A stretch of 64,000 nucleotides of DNA, from contig NZ_JASD01000008.1 in NCBI RefSeq assembly GCF_000622385.1, forward strand, positions 2,604,001 through 2,668,000, written 5' to 3'. Shown here in pieces: positions 1 to 8,540 of this stretch. The stretch comes from Sulfitobacter noctilucicola (GTDB taxonomy: Bacteria > Pseudomonadota > Alphaproteobacteria > Rhodobacterales > Rhodobacteraceae). Numbering within the stretch: position 1 is the first letter of the stretch; each line of letters opens with the position of its first letter. A program made the translations under genes and the position numbers. The notes under the pieces were generated by a model, which was not told the DNA's origin, ran no database searches, and saw nothing but the letters and a program-made list of their open reading frames with translations.

Positions 1-1
1 G

Positions 2-583
2 ATTGGTAGGGCCATTGGCTTCGATCTTACCGAAGAACGGTTTGCACGTGACAGTGTCGTGATCGCGGGAACCCCTGAAGAAGTTACAAAAGCGTTGCAT
101 CCATATTTCGCGCATTTAACCCACGAAGACCTCGAAGCGGTTTTGAATGAAGAAGCAGAGAACGCACCGCAGCGCGAAGCCGTACCACTTGCACCGCTTT
201 TGGAAACCCTGCGCGGACGGGGGCTCCAGCTTGGCGTAGCCACCAATGATGCCGAACAACCGGCTCGTGCCCATCTTGATCAGGCGGGTATCACGTCCTT
301 TTTCGATTTTATCGCGGGGTACGATTCCGGTCATGGCGGTAAACCTGCACCCGGTCAGCTTCTGGCATTTGCCGCTCAAACAGGTCTGGCTGCGTCGGAG
401 GTCATCATGGTCGGCGACAGCACGCATGACTTGCGGGCGGGCAGGGCCGCGGGCATGGGGTGCGTCGCTGTGCTGACGGGCCTTGCCGATGCGGATGATC
501 TGCGCCCGTTTGCGGATGTCGTGCTGCGTGATATCGGCGAGCTGCCGGAATGGCTTGCTACTGGCACCGGGCGTAAAACCTAG
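2..583 (+). CDS. HAD-superfamily hydrolase, Gph-like phosphatase (5' truncated by window edge)
   Basis: This is the C-terminal part of a HAD phosphatase. The reading frame is open back to the first bases of the window, so the real start and the nucleophile motif (DxDGT) lie outside it. Visible are the cap-domain helices, motif II at VATND, the lysine of motif III in GGKPAPGQLL, and the acidic motif IV in MVGDSTHDLRAGRAAGM. The GKP...GD..HD..A pattern is typical of phosphoglycolate-phosphatase/PGMB-like members, but the substrate cannot be read from this fragment. It ends with TAG, 95 bp before the methyltransferase gene on the same strand. Confidence 0.85.
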   Translation: MGRAIGFDLTEERFARDSVVIAGTPEEVTKALHPYFAHLTHEDLEAVLNEEAENAPQREAVPLAPLLETLRGRGLQLGVATNDAEQPARAHLDQAGITSFFDFIAGYDSGHGGKPAPGQLLAFAAQTGLAASEVIMVGDSTHDLRAGRAAGMGCVAVLTGLADADDLRPFADVVLRDIGELPEWLATGTGRKT

Positions 584-678
584 GGCATTGGACAAAAACG
601 ACAGATGTCGTCGTGAACGGGCAGGCTGTTCGCATCACCTTGAGGCCTTCTGACGCTATCCGGTTACAGGAGACTCCG

Positions 679-2241
679 ATGGCACAAGATATTCCCAAGC
701 GCAGAACTCGCGGCGGCGGTCGTGCCGGAGCCAAAGGACGGCGCGGCACCGCTGTGATCGAGCAAATGCCGTGGCAGCCGCCGGTTAACATTGACCGGCC
801 CGTGGAACCGCTTGGGCCTGAAGGCGTCGAAGCCATTCATGATGGTGCCATGCGGATTCTCGAAGAGATCGGAATCGAATTCCTTAACCCCGAGGCGCTT
901 GAGATTTTGCGCAAAGCAGGCTGCACAATCAATGGCGAGAACGTGCGGATGGGCCGCGATTTCGTGATGGAATGGGTCGGCAAAGCCCCATCCGAGTTCA
1001 CCATCACGCCCCGCAATCCCGATCGCAAGATTACAATCGGTGGTAAGAACCTGTTGTTCGGCAATGTGTCCTCTCCACCGAACTACTGGGATATGGCGAT
1101 TGGCAAAAAGGTCCCGGGCACACGGGAGATGTGTCAGAACCTTTTGAAGCTTACACAGTATTTTAACTGCATCCATTTCGCGGGCGGCTACCCGGTGGAG
1201 CCTGTCGATATCCACGCCTCTGTCCGCCACCTTGATGTGCTCTATGACAAGCTGACGCTGACCGATAAGGCAATGCACGCTTATTCCTTGGGCGCGGAGC
1301 GGGTCGAGGATGTGATGGAGATGGTGCGGATCGCAGGCGGATTGAGCCACGAAGAATTCGACTCCACTCCGCGTATGTACACCAACATCAACTCGACATC
1401 TCCGCTCAAGCATGACTTTCCGATGATGGATGGCTGGATGCGATTGGCGCGGCGCGGGCAGGGCTTGGTGGTCACGCCGTTCACACTGGCGGGTGCAATG
1501 GCTCCGGTGACAATGGCGGGGGCTGTCGCGCAATCACTTGCAGAAGCGCTTTGTGCTGTGGTGTTGGCGCAGATTATCCGTCCAGGCTGTCCAGTAGCGA
1601 TCGGGACCTTTACCTCCAACGTGGACATGAAATCGGGAGCGCCCGCATTCGGAACACCGGAATACATGCGTGCGACACAGATGACCGGTCAGATGGCGCG
1701 GTTTTATGGTTTGCCGCTGCGGTCTTCCGGTGTTTGTGCGGCCAACGTGCCGGACGGGCAAGCGATGTGGGAAACCTCCAACTCGCTTTGGGCGGCGGTA
1801 CAATCGGGAACAAACATGGTGTACCACGCGGCAGGGTGGCTGGAGGGCGGATTGATTGCGTCGCCGGAGAAATTCATCATGGATTGCGAAGTGTTACAGC
1901 AGATCCAGCGCTATATGGAGCCGGAAATCTGCGCTACAGGACCAGATGAAATTGCGCTTGATGCGATCAAATCGGTAGGCAATGCGGGCCACTTCTTTGG
2001 CATCCAGCATACACAGGACCGGTATACGACGGCCTTTTACCAGCCTTTCCTGTCGGACTGGCGCAACTATGAAGGCTGGGAGGTCGCGGGCGGCATTTGG
2101 ACGCCCGAGCGGGCGCATCACATGTTCAAAGAGATCATCACCAGTTTTGAGGCGCCGGCGATGGATGCCGCCATCCGCGAGGAACTGGCAGATTTTGTTG
2201 CACGCCGAAAGTCAGAAGGGGGTGCGCCGACAGACTTCTGA
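679..2241 (+). CDS. trimethylamine methyltransferase (MttB) family protein, non-pyrrolysine
   Basis: A 520-residue member of the MttB superfamily, whose characterised members demethylate quaternary amines and pass the methyl group to a corrinoid protein. The basic, Gly/Arg-rich N-terminus followed by EPLGPEGVEAIHDGAMRILEEIG is typical of the aerobic marine branch. The frame runs without an internal TAG to a TGA stop, so it is not a pyrrolysine enzyme like methanogen MttB. ATG 679 is chosen because a GGAG sits about 6 bp upstream; an in-frame GTG at 613 has no such site. No corrinoid protein is encoded nearby. The substrate is unknown; glycine betaine or another betaine is plausible from family knowledge. 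Confidence 0.85.
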   Translation: MAQDIPKRRTRGGGRAGAKGRRGTAVIEQMPWQPPVNIDRPVEPLGPEGVEAIHDGAMRILEEIGIEFLNPEALEILRKAGCTINGENVRMGRDFVMEWVGKAPSEFTITPRNPDRKITIGGKNLLFGNVSSPPNYWDMAIGKKVPGTREMCQNLLKLTQYFNCIHFAGGYPVEPVDIHASVRHLDVLYDKLTLTDKAMHAYSLGAERVEDVMEMVRIAGGLSHEEFDSTPRMYTNINSTSPLKHDFPMMDGWMRLARRGQGLVVTPFTLAGAMAPVTMAGAVAQSLAEALCAVVLAQIIRPGCPVAIGTFTSNVDMKSGAPAFGTPEYMRATQMTGQMARFYGLPLRSSGVCAANVPDGQAMWETSNSLWAAVQSGTNMVYHAAGWLEGGLIASPEKFIMDCEVLQQIQRYMEPEICATGPDEIALDAIKSVGNAGHFFGIQHTQDRYTTAFYQPFLSDWRNYEGWEVAGGIWTPERAHHMFKEIITSFEAPAMDAAIREELADFVARRKSEGGAPTDF

Positions 2242-2325
2242 CGGTTATGCCTTCAATTTAATCTATTGCAGAAATTTTAACTCCTGAGCGCTAGCTTCCC
2301 TGCGGGGTAATCGGGAGATTTGGCC

Positions 2326-2913
2326 ATGCATGGGCTGATAAATCGCAGCATACAAATGTTCATCAGCCACACCTATGGCGCGTCCAAATGGGAGGCTGTC
2401 GCGCATGCGGCCGAGCTTGATTTTACCGAATTTGAAGCAATGCTTTTGTACAAGGACAGCTATACGCCGCTTGTGCTTGATACTGCCGCGCAAGTGTTGG
2501 GTCAGAAACGCGCGGACATCATGGAGGACATCGGGACCTTTCTTGTGTCGCACCCCGGCTTCGAAGCTGTGCGCAGGCTCTTACGTTTTGGCGGAGAGGA
2601 CTTTGTCGATTTCCTACATTCGTTGGACGATCTGCATGAACGTGTACGGTTGGCCTTGCCTGACCTGCGCCTCCCCAAGCTTGAGCTGCACAGTACCTCC
2701 GCTGACCATTTCGATCTAATCTGTGAGGCGGACATTGCCGGATATGCCCATGTAATGATGGGCGTTTTGCGGGTGATGGCGGATGATTACGGCGCCTTGG
2801 CCGTTCTGCAGTTTTCGGGCAGCCTCAGCGGGCGGGAACGGGTGTCTGTCACACTGGTCCAGAACGATTTTGCCGAAGGACGCAGCTTTGAGTTGGGTGC
2901 GTGCGTCGGATGA
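2326..2913 (+). CDS. H-NOX (heme NO-binding) domain protein with degenerate YxSxR motif
   Basis: A 195-residue stand-alone H-NOX protein. The opening MHGLINRSIQMFI and the SLDDLHERVRLALPDL segment are family hallmarks; His104 in the latter is the expected proximal heme ligand. The heme-propionate-binding YxSxR triad aligns to Cys133-Glu-Ala135-Asp-Ile137, so all three key residues are changed. Start ATG 2326 has a GGGAG about 8 bp upstream. Its stop overlaps the start of the GGDEF gene (ATGA), the usual pairing in which H-NOX controls a diguanylate cyclase in response to NO. Whether this version still holds heme is uncertain. Confidence 0.88.
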   Translation: MHGLINRSIQMFISHTYGASKWEAVAHAAELDFTEFEAMLLYKDSYTPLVLDTAAQVLGQKRADIMEDIGTFLVSHPGFEAVRRLLRFGGEDFVDFLHSLDDLHERVRLALPDLRLPKLELHSTSADHFDLICEADIAGYAHVMMGVLRVMADDYGALAVLQFSGSLSGRERVSVTLVQNDFAEGRSFELGACVG

Positions 2914-3944
2914 GTGCAGTGTTGGACACCAGCGCCTTAGACGTACTTTGCCCCATGCACCTGATCCTAGACAGGGCGGGCAAAATCCTGCACGCGGGGC
3001 CAACACTGCACAAGATGCGCGATGCCGCACAGCTGGTCGGGCGTGACCTGCTGGATGTTTTTGATATTAAATTTCCCCGCAGCCTCTCATCCCAGACAGA
3101 CCTGCAAGGCATTGATCAGACCAAGCTTCGCTTGAAACTGCGCGATGCACCACACACATCGCTCAAAGGCATCATGCTTCCTATGGACCGTACACAGGAC
3201 CGCGTGATTGTGAACCTGAGCTTCGGAATTTCGATCCTTGATGGTGTGCGCGATTTCGCTTTGACGAACGCTGATTTCGCCGCGACTGATCTTGCTATCG
3301 AAATGCTCTATCTGGTGGAGGCGAAGACCGCCGCTATGGATGCTTCTTACCGGCTCAATACCCGTCTGCAGGGGGCCAAGATCGCCGCCGAAGAGCAGGC
3401 ATATACTGACACTCTGACCGGATTAAAGAACCGACGGGCCTTGGATACGGTGCTTACACGGTTGCTAGAAAGACATGCATCTTTTGCGGTGATGCAGATT
3501 GATCTGGACTACTTCAAAGCGGTCAATGACACGCTGGGCCATGCCGCTGGCGATCATGTGTTGCAGAATGTCGCCCGGATTATGGTGGATGAAACCCGTG
3601 GCCTTGACCTTGTCGCGCGTGTGGGTGGCGACGAATTCACCGTGGTTCTGCCGGAAGTTTCCAGCGACGAAGTGCTGCGCCGAGTGGGTAACCGGATCAT
3701 ACAGCGGCTGGAAGAACCCATGCCCTTTCAAGGCACCGATTGCCGCATATCTGCCAGCATCGGCACTGTCTGGATCCAGCCGGGCGAGACCGCGACAATG
3801 GAAGATCTGTTGGCAGATGCGGATGTAGCACTTTACGCCTCCAAGAACGCGGGTCGCGCCAAGCAGACACTCTACCATCCGGAGTTGCGAGAAGCGGCCA
3901 ACGCCGTCAGCGCGCCCGCACAAAATGACAGACGCCATCCCTGA
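2910..3944 (+). CDS. diguanylate cyclase with HNOBA-like N-terminal domain
   Basis: A 344-residue cytoplasmic c-di-GMP synthase. The N-terminal ~130 residues (LCPMHLILDRAGKILHAGP onward) resemble the heme-NO-binding-associated PAS-like domain that contacts H-NOX. A helical linker (residues ~130-165) leads into the GGDEF domain. The active-site GGDEF is intact at residues 239-243, and an RxxD inhibitory site (R230-D233) lies five residues before it, so it should be active and feedback-inhibited. ATG 2910 overlaps the H-NOX stop, indicating translational coupling. It probably links NO (or redox) sensing to attachment or polysaccharide output, fitting the large EPS locus downstream. Confidence 0.9.
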   Translation: MSAVLDTSALDVLCPMHLILDRAGKILHAGPTLHKMRDAAQLVGRDLLDVFDIKFPRSLSSQTDLQGIDQTKLRLKLRDAPHTSLKGIMLPMDRTQDRVIVNLSFGISILDGVRDFALTNADFAATDLAIEMLYLVEAKTAAMDASYRLNTRLQGAKIAAEEQAYTDTLTGLKNRRALDTVLTRLLERHASFAVMQIDLDYFKAVNDTLGHAAGDHVLQNVARIMVDETRGLDLVARVGGDEFTVVLPEVSSDEVLRRVGNRIIQRLEEPMPFQGTDCRISASIGTVWIQPGETATMEDLLADADVALYASKNAGRAKQTLYHPELREAANAVSAPAQNDRRHP

Positions 3945-3960
3945 GAAATCATCAAGACTA

Positions 3961-3981
3961 TATTGTATACATATTGTATAG
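3961..3981. promoter_or_regulatory. candidate GntR operator: TATTGTATA direct repeat
   Basis: Two copies of TATTGTATA lie at 3961-3969 and 3972-3980, offset by 11 bp (one helical turn). The first overlaps the palindrome GTATAC (3965-3970). The site lies 46 bp before the GTG start of the GntR/FCD regulator, and GTATAC-centred sequences are common targets of this subfamily. Autoregulation and control of the downstream catabolic genes are inferred. Confidence 0.5.
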
Positions 3982-4026
3982 AATCAGCTATTCGTTTGAA
4001 AGGTTTCCTTTTCAAATGAGGGTGAT

Positions 4027-4728
4027 GTGGCGACAGCTGGCAAAACGATCAAAGCGGAGCTGCTGAAGCATCTGCGACACGCGATCCTGACACAGGCATT
4101 GGCACCGGGGGCTGATCTGGATGAGGCGTCCCTGTCAGAGCAGTGGGAGCTGTCGCGTACACCATTGCGGGATGTCTTGCGCCAACTTGCGGGCGAGGGC
4201 TACGTCGAGATCCGCGAAAATCGCGGCGCGCGCGTGACCGAGATGACCCATCGCAGCTTGCATGACTTCTTTATGGCCGCACCAATGATCTATGGGGCGA
4301 TCCTCCGACTTGCAGCGCACAACGCCACGCCCACCCAGATCGAGGTGCTGAAATCCGCCCAACTGACGTTCAAGACCGCTTTGCGGGGCGGCGATATCGC
4401 GGCCCGTGCTTTAGCCAATAATCGTTTTCACGAGATCACCGGCGACATGGCGGGCAACACCTATCTGATGCCGAGCTTTCAGCGGCTGCTGATTGACCAC
4501 GCCCGCATTTCGATGACGTTCTTTCATCCGCGGGATCAGCAAAACACGCAAAACCTTGATACAGCCAGCCAACAGCACGATGCGATTATCGCCGCGATTG
4601 AGGCTGGGGATGCCGAGGCCGCTGGCGATCTCGCGGTTCAGCACTGGAACCTGTCACGCAATAACATTGAACTTTTTGTCACGCCGAAGGGGTTGGATCT
4701 TCCTCTTGGGCTGGCGATGCCCGCATGA
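4027..4728 (+). CDS. GntR family transcriptional regulator, FCD domain
   Basis: A 233-residue regulator. Residues ~7-75 form the winged helix (LSEQWELSRTPLRDVLRQLAGEGYV is the recognition region), and residues ~85-215 form an all-helical FCD ligand domain. The expected metal or ligand residues are partly visible (NRFHEITGDMAGN and the late QQHDAIIAAIEAGD). Start is GTG 4027, with GAGGGT just upstream. It heads a same-strand run with a DHDPS-family enzyme (7 bp gap), an aldehyde dehydrogenase and an FAD oxidoreductase, and probably represses that operon until a pathway intermediate binds. Confidence 0.88.
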   Translation: MATAGKTIKAELLKHLRHAILTQALAPGADLDEASLSEQWELSRTPLRDVLRQLAGEGYVEIRENRGARVTEMTHRSLHDFFMAAPMIYGAILRLAAHNATPTQIEVLKSAQLTFKTALRGGDIAARALANNRFHEITGDMAGNTYLMPSFQRLLIDHARISMTFFHPRDQQNTQNLDTASQQHDAIIAAIEAGDAEAAGDLAVQHWNLSRNNIELFVTPKGLDLPLGLAMPA

Positions 4729-4735
4729 GGACCCT

Positions 4736-5650
4736 ATGACCCCGATCTTCAAATTTGAGGGCATTTACACGCCCATCGTCACACCGCTGGCACCTGATGG
4801 CAGTTTTAACCTCGACGCGCTTGCCGATCAGGTCGAACATCTGGTTGATGCGGGCGTGCACGGCATCATCTCAGGCGGGTCGACCGGCGAGAACTATGCC
4901 CAAAGTGTAGAAGAACGTTTGTCACTGGCACGTTTCACACACGAGCGCCTGAATGGGCGGCTGCCGCTGATCGTCGGCACAGGCACCATGCGCACGCCCG
5001 ATTCCATCGCACTGGCATCAGGTGCGAAAGAGATGGGTGCCGATGCAATCCTTCTGGGTACACCGCCCTATGCGGTCCCCACGGAGCAAGAAAACGCGCT
5101 GAACGCGCTCGCGATTGATCGCGCGGCGGATTTGCCAGTGATGCTTTATAATTACCCCGGCCGCATGGGCGTAAACATGGGCGAAGAATTTCTGGACCGT
5201 GTAGGGCGAAGCCGCAATATCTGCGCGATCAAGGAAAGCTCGGGCGACATCAACCGTGTGCATCTGCTGGCGCGGGATTATCCGCATATACAGATGTCTT
5301 GCGGTATGGACGATCAGGCGTTGGAGTTCTTTGCTTGGGGCGCGCGGTCGTGGGTCTGCGCTGGCTCCAACTTTCTGCCGCGTGAGCATGTCGCGCTCTA
5401 TCAGGCCTGCGCGGTGGAGGGGGACTTTGACAAAGGCCGCCGCATCATGTCGGCGATGATGCCCCTGATGCGCGTGCTGGAACAGGGCGGCAAGTTCGTC
5501 CAATGCGTCAAGCATGGCACCACTATGGCGGGCGTCGATGCAGGCGGCATGATGCCACCGCTCAAGCCACTGAACAAAGACGACAAACGCAACCTTGAAC
5601 AGGTTATTCGCGTACTGAAAATCACCATCGACGACATCGTGAAGGGCTAG
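4736..5650 (+). CDS. dihydrodipicolinate synthase / N-acetylneuraminate lyase family protein
   Basis: A 304-residue (beta/alpha)8 class I aldolase-type enzyme acting through a Schiff base. The catalytic Lys166 is in AIKESSGD, and the family tyrosine (Y140) is in LYNYPGRMG. SGGSTGENYAQS matches the GGTTGE carboxylate-binding loop. It is unlikely to be lysine-pathway DapA, because it is co-transcribed with gntR, an aldehyde dehydrogenase and an FAD amine oxidase. That context fits 4-hydroxyproline-type catabolism (pyrroline-4-hydroxy-2-carboxylate deaminase) or a keto-deoxy sugar acid dehydratase. ATG 4736 follows a GAGG; a longer frame upstream overlaps gntR and is not used. Confidence 0.85.
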   Translation: MTPIFKFEGIYTPIVTPLAPDGSFNLDALADQVEHLVDAGVHGIISGGSTGENYAQSVEERLSLARFTHERLNGRLPLIVGTGTMRTPDSIALASGAKEMGADAILLGTPPYAVPTEQENALNALAIDRAADLPVMLYNYPGRMGVNMGEEFLDRVGRSRNICAIKESSGDINRVHLLARDYPHIQMSCGMDDQALEFFAWGARSWVCAGSNFLPREHVALYQACAVEGDFDKGRRIMSAMMPLMRVLEQGGKFVQCVKHGTTMAGVDAGGMMPPLKPLNKDDKRNLEQVIRVLKITIDDIVKG

Positions 5651-5654
5651 GATT

Positions 5655-7154
5655 ATGGATCTGCTGACGAAAGAAGAATACGCCGCCCTTGCTGCTGATA
5701 TGACGTTCGCGACCAACGCGTTTGTTGACGGTGGATACCGCCCGGCAGCGTCCGGCAAAACGTTTGCGACAGTAAACCCCGCCACGGGCGAAACGTTGAC
5801 CAACGTCGCCGCCTGCGGGCCACAGGACGTGGACTTTGCCGTGGCCAAATCGCGTGAAGCATTTGAAGACGGTCGTTGGTCGCGGATGCATCCTTCAGAT
5901 CGCAAGGACGTGTTGATCCGCTTTGCGAAGCTGCTGACCCGCAATTCACGCGAGTTGGCGGTGATGGAAAGCCTCGACAGTGGCAAGACGATATTTGATT
6001 GTGAGACGGTCGATGTGCCAGAGACAATCCATTGCATCAAATGGCACGCCGAAGCGATTGATAAAATGTACGATTCTATGGCGCCGTCTTCCGACGATCA
6101 TATCGCCATGGTGGTACGTGAACCCATCGGTGTCGTTGGTCTGGTACTGCCGTGGAATTTTCCGTTGCTGATGCTGGCGTGGAAAATCGGGCCTGCGCTG
6201 GCGGCGGGCTGTTCTGTGATCGTGAAACCGGCTGAAGAAACCTCGCTGACGGCTTTGCGTGTGGCAGAGCTTGCTTACGAAGCCGGTGTACCGCGCGGCG
6301 TATTGAATGTGCTGCCGGGCAGTGGTGAGGAGGTGGGCGAGCCCATCGGCCGGCATATGGATATCGACATGGTCAGCTTCACGGGATCAACCGTGACTGG
6401 CAAAAGGTTTCTGGGCTATGCCGCCGAAAGCAATGCCAAGGAAGTAGTGCTTGAGATGGGCGGCAAAAACCCCTGCGTGGTGATGGACGACGCGGAAAAT
6501 CTTGACCGTGTCGCCGCGCACATCGTGAACGGCGCGTTCTGGAACATGGGCGAGAATTGCTCCGCGATCAGCCGGCTAATTGTGCATAAGACTGTGAAGG
6601 CAGAGGTGATGCAGCGGATCGAAGCGCATGCGCGCGAATGGCCTTTGGGCGACCCGCTTGATCCGGAAACACGCTTGGGTGCGATGGTGTCGAAAGCGCA
6701 TTTCGACAAGGTCTCCGGATATTTGAAAGACGCGCCTGATGCAGTACTCGGGGGCGGCACAAGGGACGGTGTCTTTGTCGAAGCGACAGTGCTCGAAGTC
6801 GCCGACAACAAGCATACGCTTGCGCGGGACGAGATTTTTGGCCCTGTCCTGACGGTGATTGAGGTTTCTTCGTTTGACGAGGCTATCGCAGTGGCAAACG
6901 ACACGGATTACGGCCTGTGTGCCTCGCTCTTTACCGCCAACGCCAAACGCGCCATTCGCGGCGCACGGATGCTTCGGGCTGGCACGGTCACGGTCAACAG
7001 CTATGGCGAAGGCGACATTGCTACACCGTTTGGCGGATACAAACAGTCCGGTTTTGGCGGCAGGGATAATTCGATCCTTGCACACGATCAGTACACGCAG
7101 ATCAAAACCATATGGATCGACCTTGCTGATGATGCGGAAGAGGCCGTGTCGTGA
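5655..7154 (+). CDS. NAD(P)-dependent aldehyde dehydrogenase
   Basis: A 499-residue ALDH of normal length. The catalytic cysteine is Cys302 (NMGENCSAISR) and the general base is Glu267 (VLEMGGKNP); the cofactor motif FTGSTVTG and the PWNFPLLM loop are present. The closest general resemblance is to the gamma-glutamyl-aminobutyraldehyde (PuuC) and betaine-aldehyde branches, but the substrate is not determinable. It starts 4 bp after the DHDPS-family stop and is followed by an FAD amine oxidase. In a hydroxyproline-like pathway it would oxidise alpha-ketoglutarate semialdehyde; in a polyamine pathway, an aminoaldehyde. Confidence 0.92.
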   Translation: MDLLTKEEYAALAADMTFATNAFVDGGYRPAASGKTFATVNPATGETLTNVAACGPQDVDFAVAKSREAFEDGRWSRMHPSDRKDVLIRFAKLLTRNSRELAVMESLDSGKTIFDCETVDVPETIHCIKWHAEAIDKMYDSMAPSSDDHIAMVVREPIGVVGLVLPWNFPLLMLAWKIGPALAAGCSVIVKPAEETSLTALRVAELAYEAGVPRGVLNVLPGSGEEVGEPIGRHMDIDMVSFTGSTVTGKRFLGYAAESNAKEVVLEMGGKNPCVVMDDAENLDRVAAHIVNGAFWNMGENCSAISRLIVHKTVKAEVMQRIEAHAREWPLGDPLDPETRLGAMVSKAHFDKVSGYLKDAPDAVLGGGTRDGVFVEATVLEVADNKHTLARDEIFGPVLTVIEVSSFDEAIAVANDTDYGLCASLFTANAKRAIRGARMLRAGTVTVNSYGEGDIATPFGGYKQSGFGGRDNSILAHDQYTQIKTIWIDLADDAEEAVS

Positions 7155-7170
7155 TCCGCAAAGGTGTATG

Positions 7171-8505
7171 ATGTACAGCGCCAAACGGATACCGCGCTTT
7201 GACAGTCCTGCAGCATGGGCGGAACTGCTGGGTGACTATCCGGCCGCTCAGCCGCTAACGGAGGGGCACAAAGCCGACGTCACAATTATCGGCGCTGGTT
7301 TTGCCGGTTTGTCTGCGGCACGGCGATTGGTTCAGTTGGACACGAGTTTGCGCGTCACGGTGCTTGATGCCTTGCGCGTGGGCGAGGGGAGCGCGGGCCG
7401 CAACTCAGGCTTTATGATCGATCTGCCACACGATCTGGCATCGGATGATTATGCAGGCGGCGGCGATGACAAGGCGCTGACGACACTAAACCGGCAGGCA
7501 ATTGCCTTTGCCAAAGGCGCTGTGGCCGAATACCGGATCAATCCCGCCTATGCTGATCTTGTGGGCAAAGTGAACGGAGCGGCGACCGAGGCGGGCGACG
7601 CACATAATCAAAGCTATGCGCGGCATCTGGCGTCACTGGGCGAACCATCCGAGATGTTGGACGCTCATGCCATGTGCGAGCTGACAGGCAGTAGTTATTA
7701 CCGGTCAGGGCTCTACACGCCCGGAACTCTGATGCTGCAACCCGCAGGCTACGTGCAGGGGCTCGCCGCCGGTCTGCGTCAAGCTGGCGTGCAGGTCGTC
7801 GAACACTGTGCAGTGCGCGGTTTTGAGAAGTCAGGCAGCGGTTGGCGCGTCCGCACGGCACAAGGCGACGTTCGGTCGGGTCACATCATAGTCGCGGCGA
7901 ACGGGCATCTGGAAAGCTTTGGGATAGCAAAGGCCAGATTGATCCAGCTTTTTCTATTTGCATCGATAACGCCGGAATTGTCATCAGAGGAAATTGCAGC
8001 CCTTGGCGGGGCGCCCCGCTGGGGCATCACGCCTGCCGATCCAATGGGCACCACGATGCGGCGGATTGATACCGCGCAGGGTGGCAACCGGATCATCACG
8101 CGTACCTGCGCTGTGGTACGCCCAGACATGTCGGCGCGTCCAAAGGATCTTAGTCGCGCCAAGGCAGTGCAGATGAAAAAGTTTGCAGACCGCTTCCCTA
8201 ACCTGGCAGGCATGGAGATGGCACAGGCTTGGGCAGGGCATTTGTGCCTAACGCTCAACGGTGTGTCCGTCGCCCGCGAAATCGAGCAGGGCGTGTTTAG
8301 CGCTTGCGTGCAAAACGGCTTGGGCACTGCACGCGGCACTCTGACGGGGATCGCGGCGGCCGAAGCGGTGATGGGGCATCCTTCGGCCATTCGCGATCAT
8401 TTCGAACAAGAAGCGCAACCAAAACCCCTGCCGCCACAGCCCTTTGCCACATGGGGTGCCAATGCATATCTACGCTGGAAAGAGCGCCGCGCAGGCGCTG
8501 AATAG
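7171..8505 (+). CDS. FAD-dependent amine/amino-acid oxidoreductase (DAO family)
   Basis: A 444-residue flavoprotein of the DadA/PuuB/glycine-oxidase fold. The N-terminal dinucleotide motif is VTIIGAGFAGLSAARR, followed by VGEGSAGRNSGFM, the flavin-contacting loop seen in gamma-glutamylputrescine oxidases. The C-terminal flavin motif is replaced by a divergent FSACVQNGLGTARGTLTG. Two adjacent ATGs (7168, 7171) are possible; 7171 has better spacing to AAGG. It closes the gntR-aldolase-ALDH operon and probably makes the imine or aldehyde the other enzymes consume. D-hydroxyproline dehydrogenase and polyamine oxidase are both plausible. Confidence 0.83.
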   Translation: MYSAKRIPRFDSPAAWAELLGDYPAAQPLTEGHKADVTIIGAGFAGLSAARRLVQLDTSLRVTVLDALRVGEGSAGRNSGFMIDLPHDLASDDYAGGGDDKALTTLNRQAIAFAKGAVAEYRINPAYADLVGKVNGAATEAGDAHNQSYARHLASLGEPSEMLDAHAMCELTGSSYYRSGLYTPGTLMLQPAGYVQGLAAGLRQAGVQVVEHCAVRGFEKSGSGWRVRTAQGDVRSGHIIVAANGHLESFGIAKARLIQLFLFASITPELSSEEIAALGGAPRWGITPADPMGTTMRRIDTAQGGNRIITRTCAVVRPDMSARPKDLSRAKAVQMKKFADRFPNLAGMEMAQAWAGHLCLTLNGVSVAREIEQGVFSACVQNGLGTARGTLTGIAAAEAVMGHPSAIRDHFEQEAQPKPLPPQPFATWGANAYLRWKERRAGAE

Positions 8506-8540
8506 TAGACCGCAGGACTAATCTGCCGTATTGCGCCCTC

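Noticed and set aside
4556..4735. N-terminal extension of the DHDPS-family protein
   Set aside because: The extra 60 residues overlap the gntR coding region in another frame and do not look like the family; ATG 4736 with GAGG fits better.
6859..7170. N-terminal extension of the FAD oxidoreductase
   Set aside because: It lies inside the aldehyde dehydrogenase gene in another frame and lacks family features; the protein starts normally at 7171.
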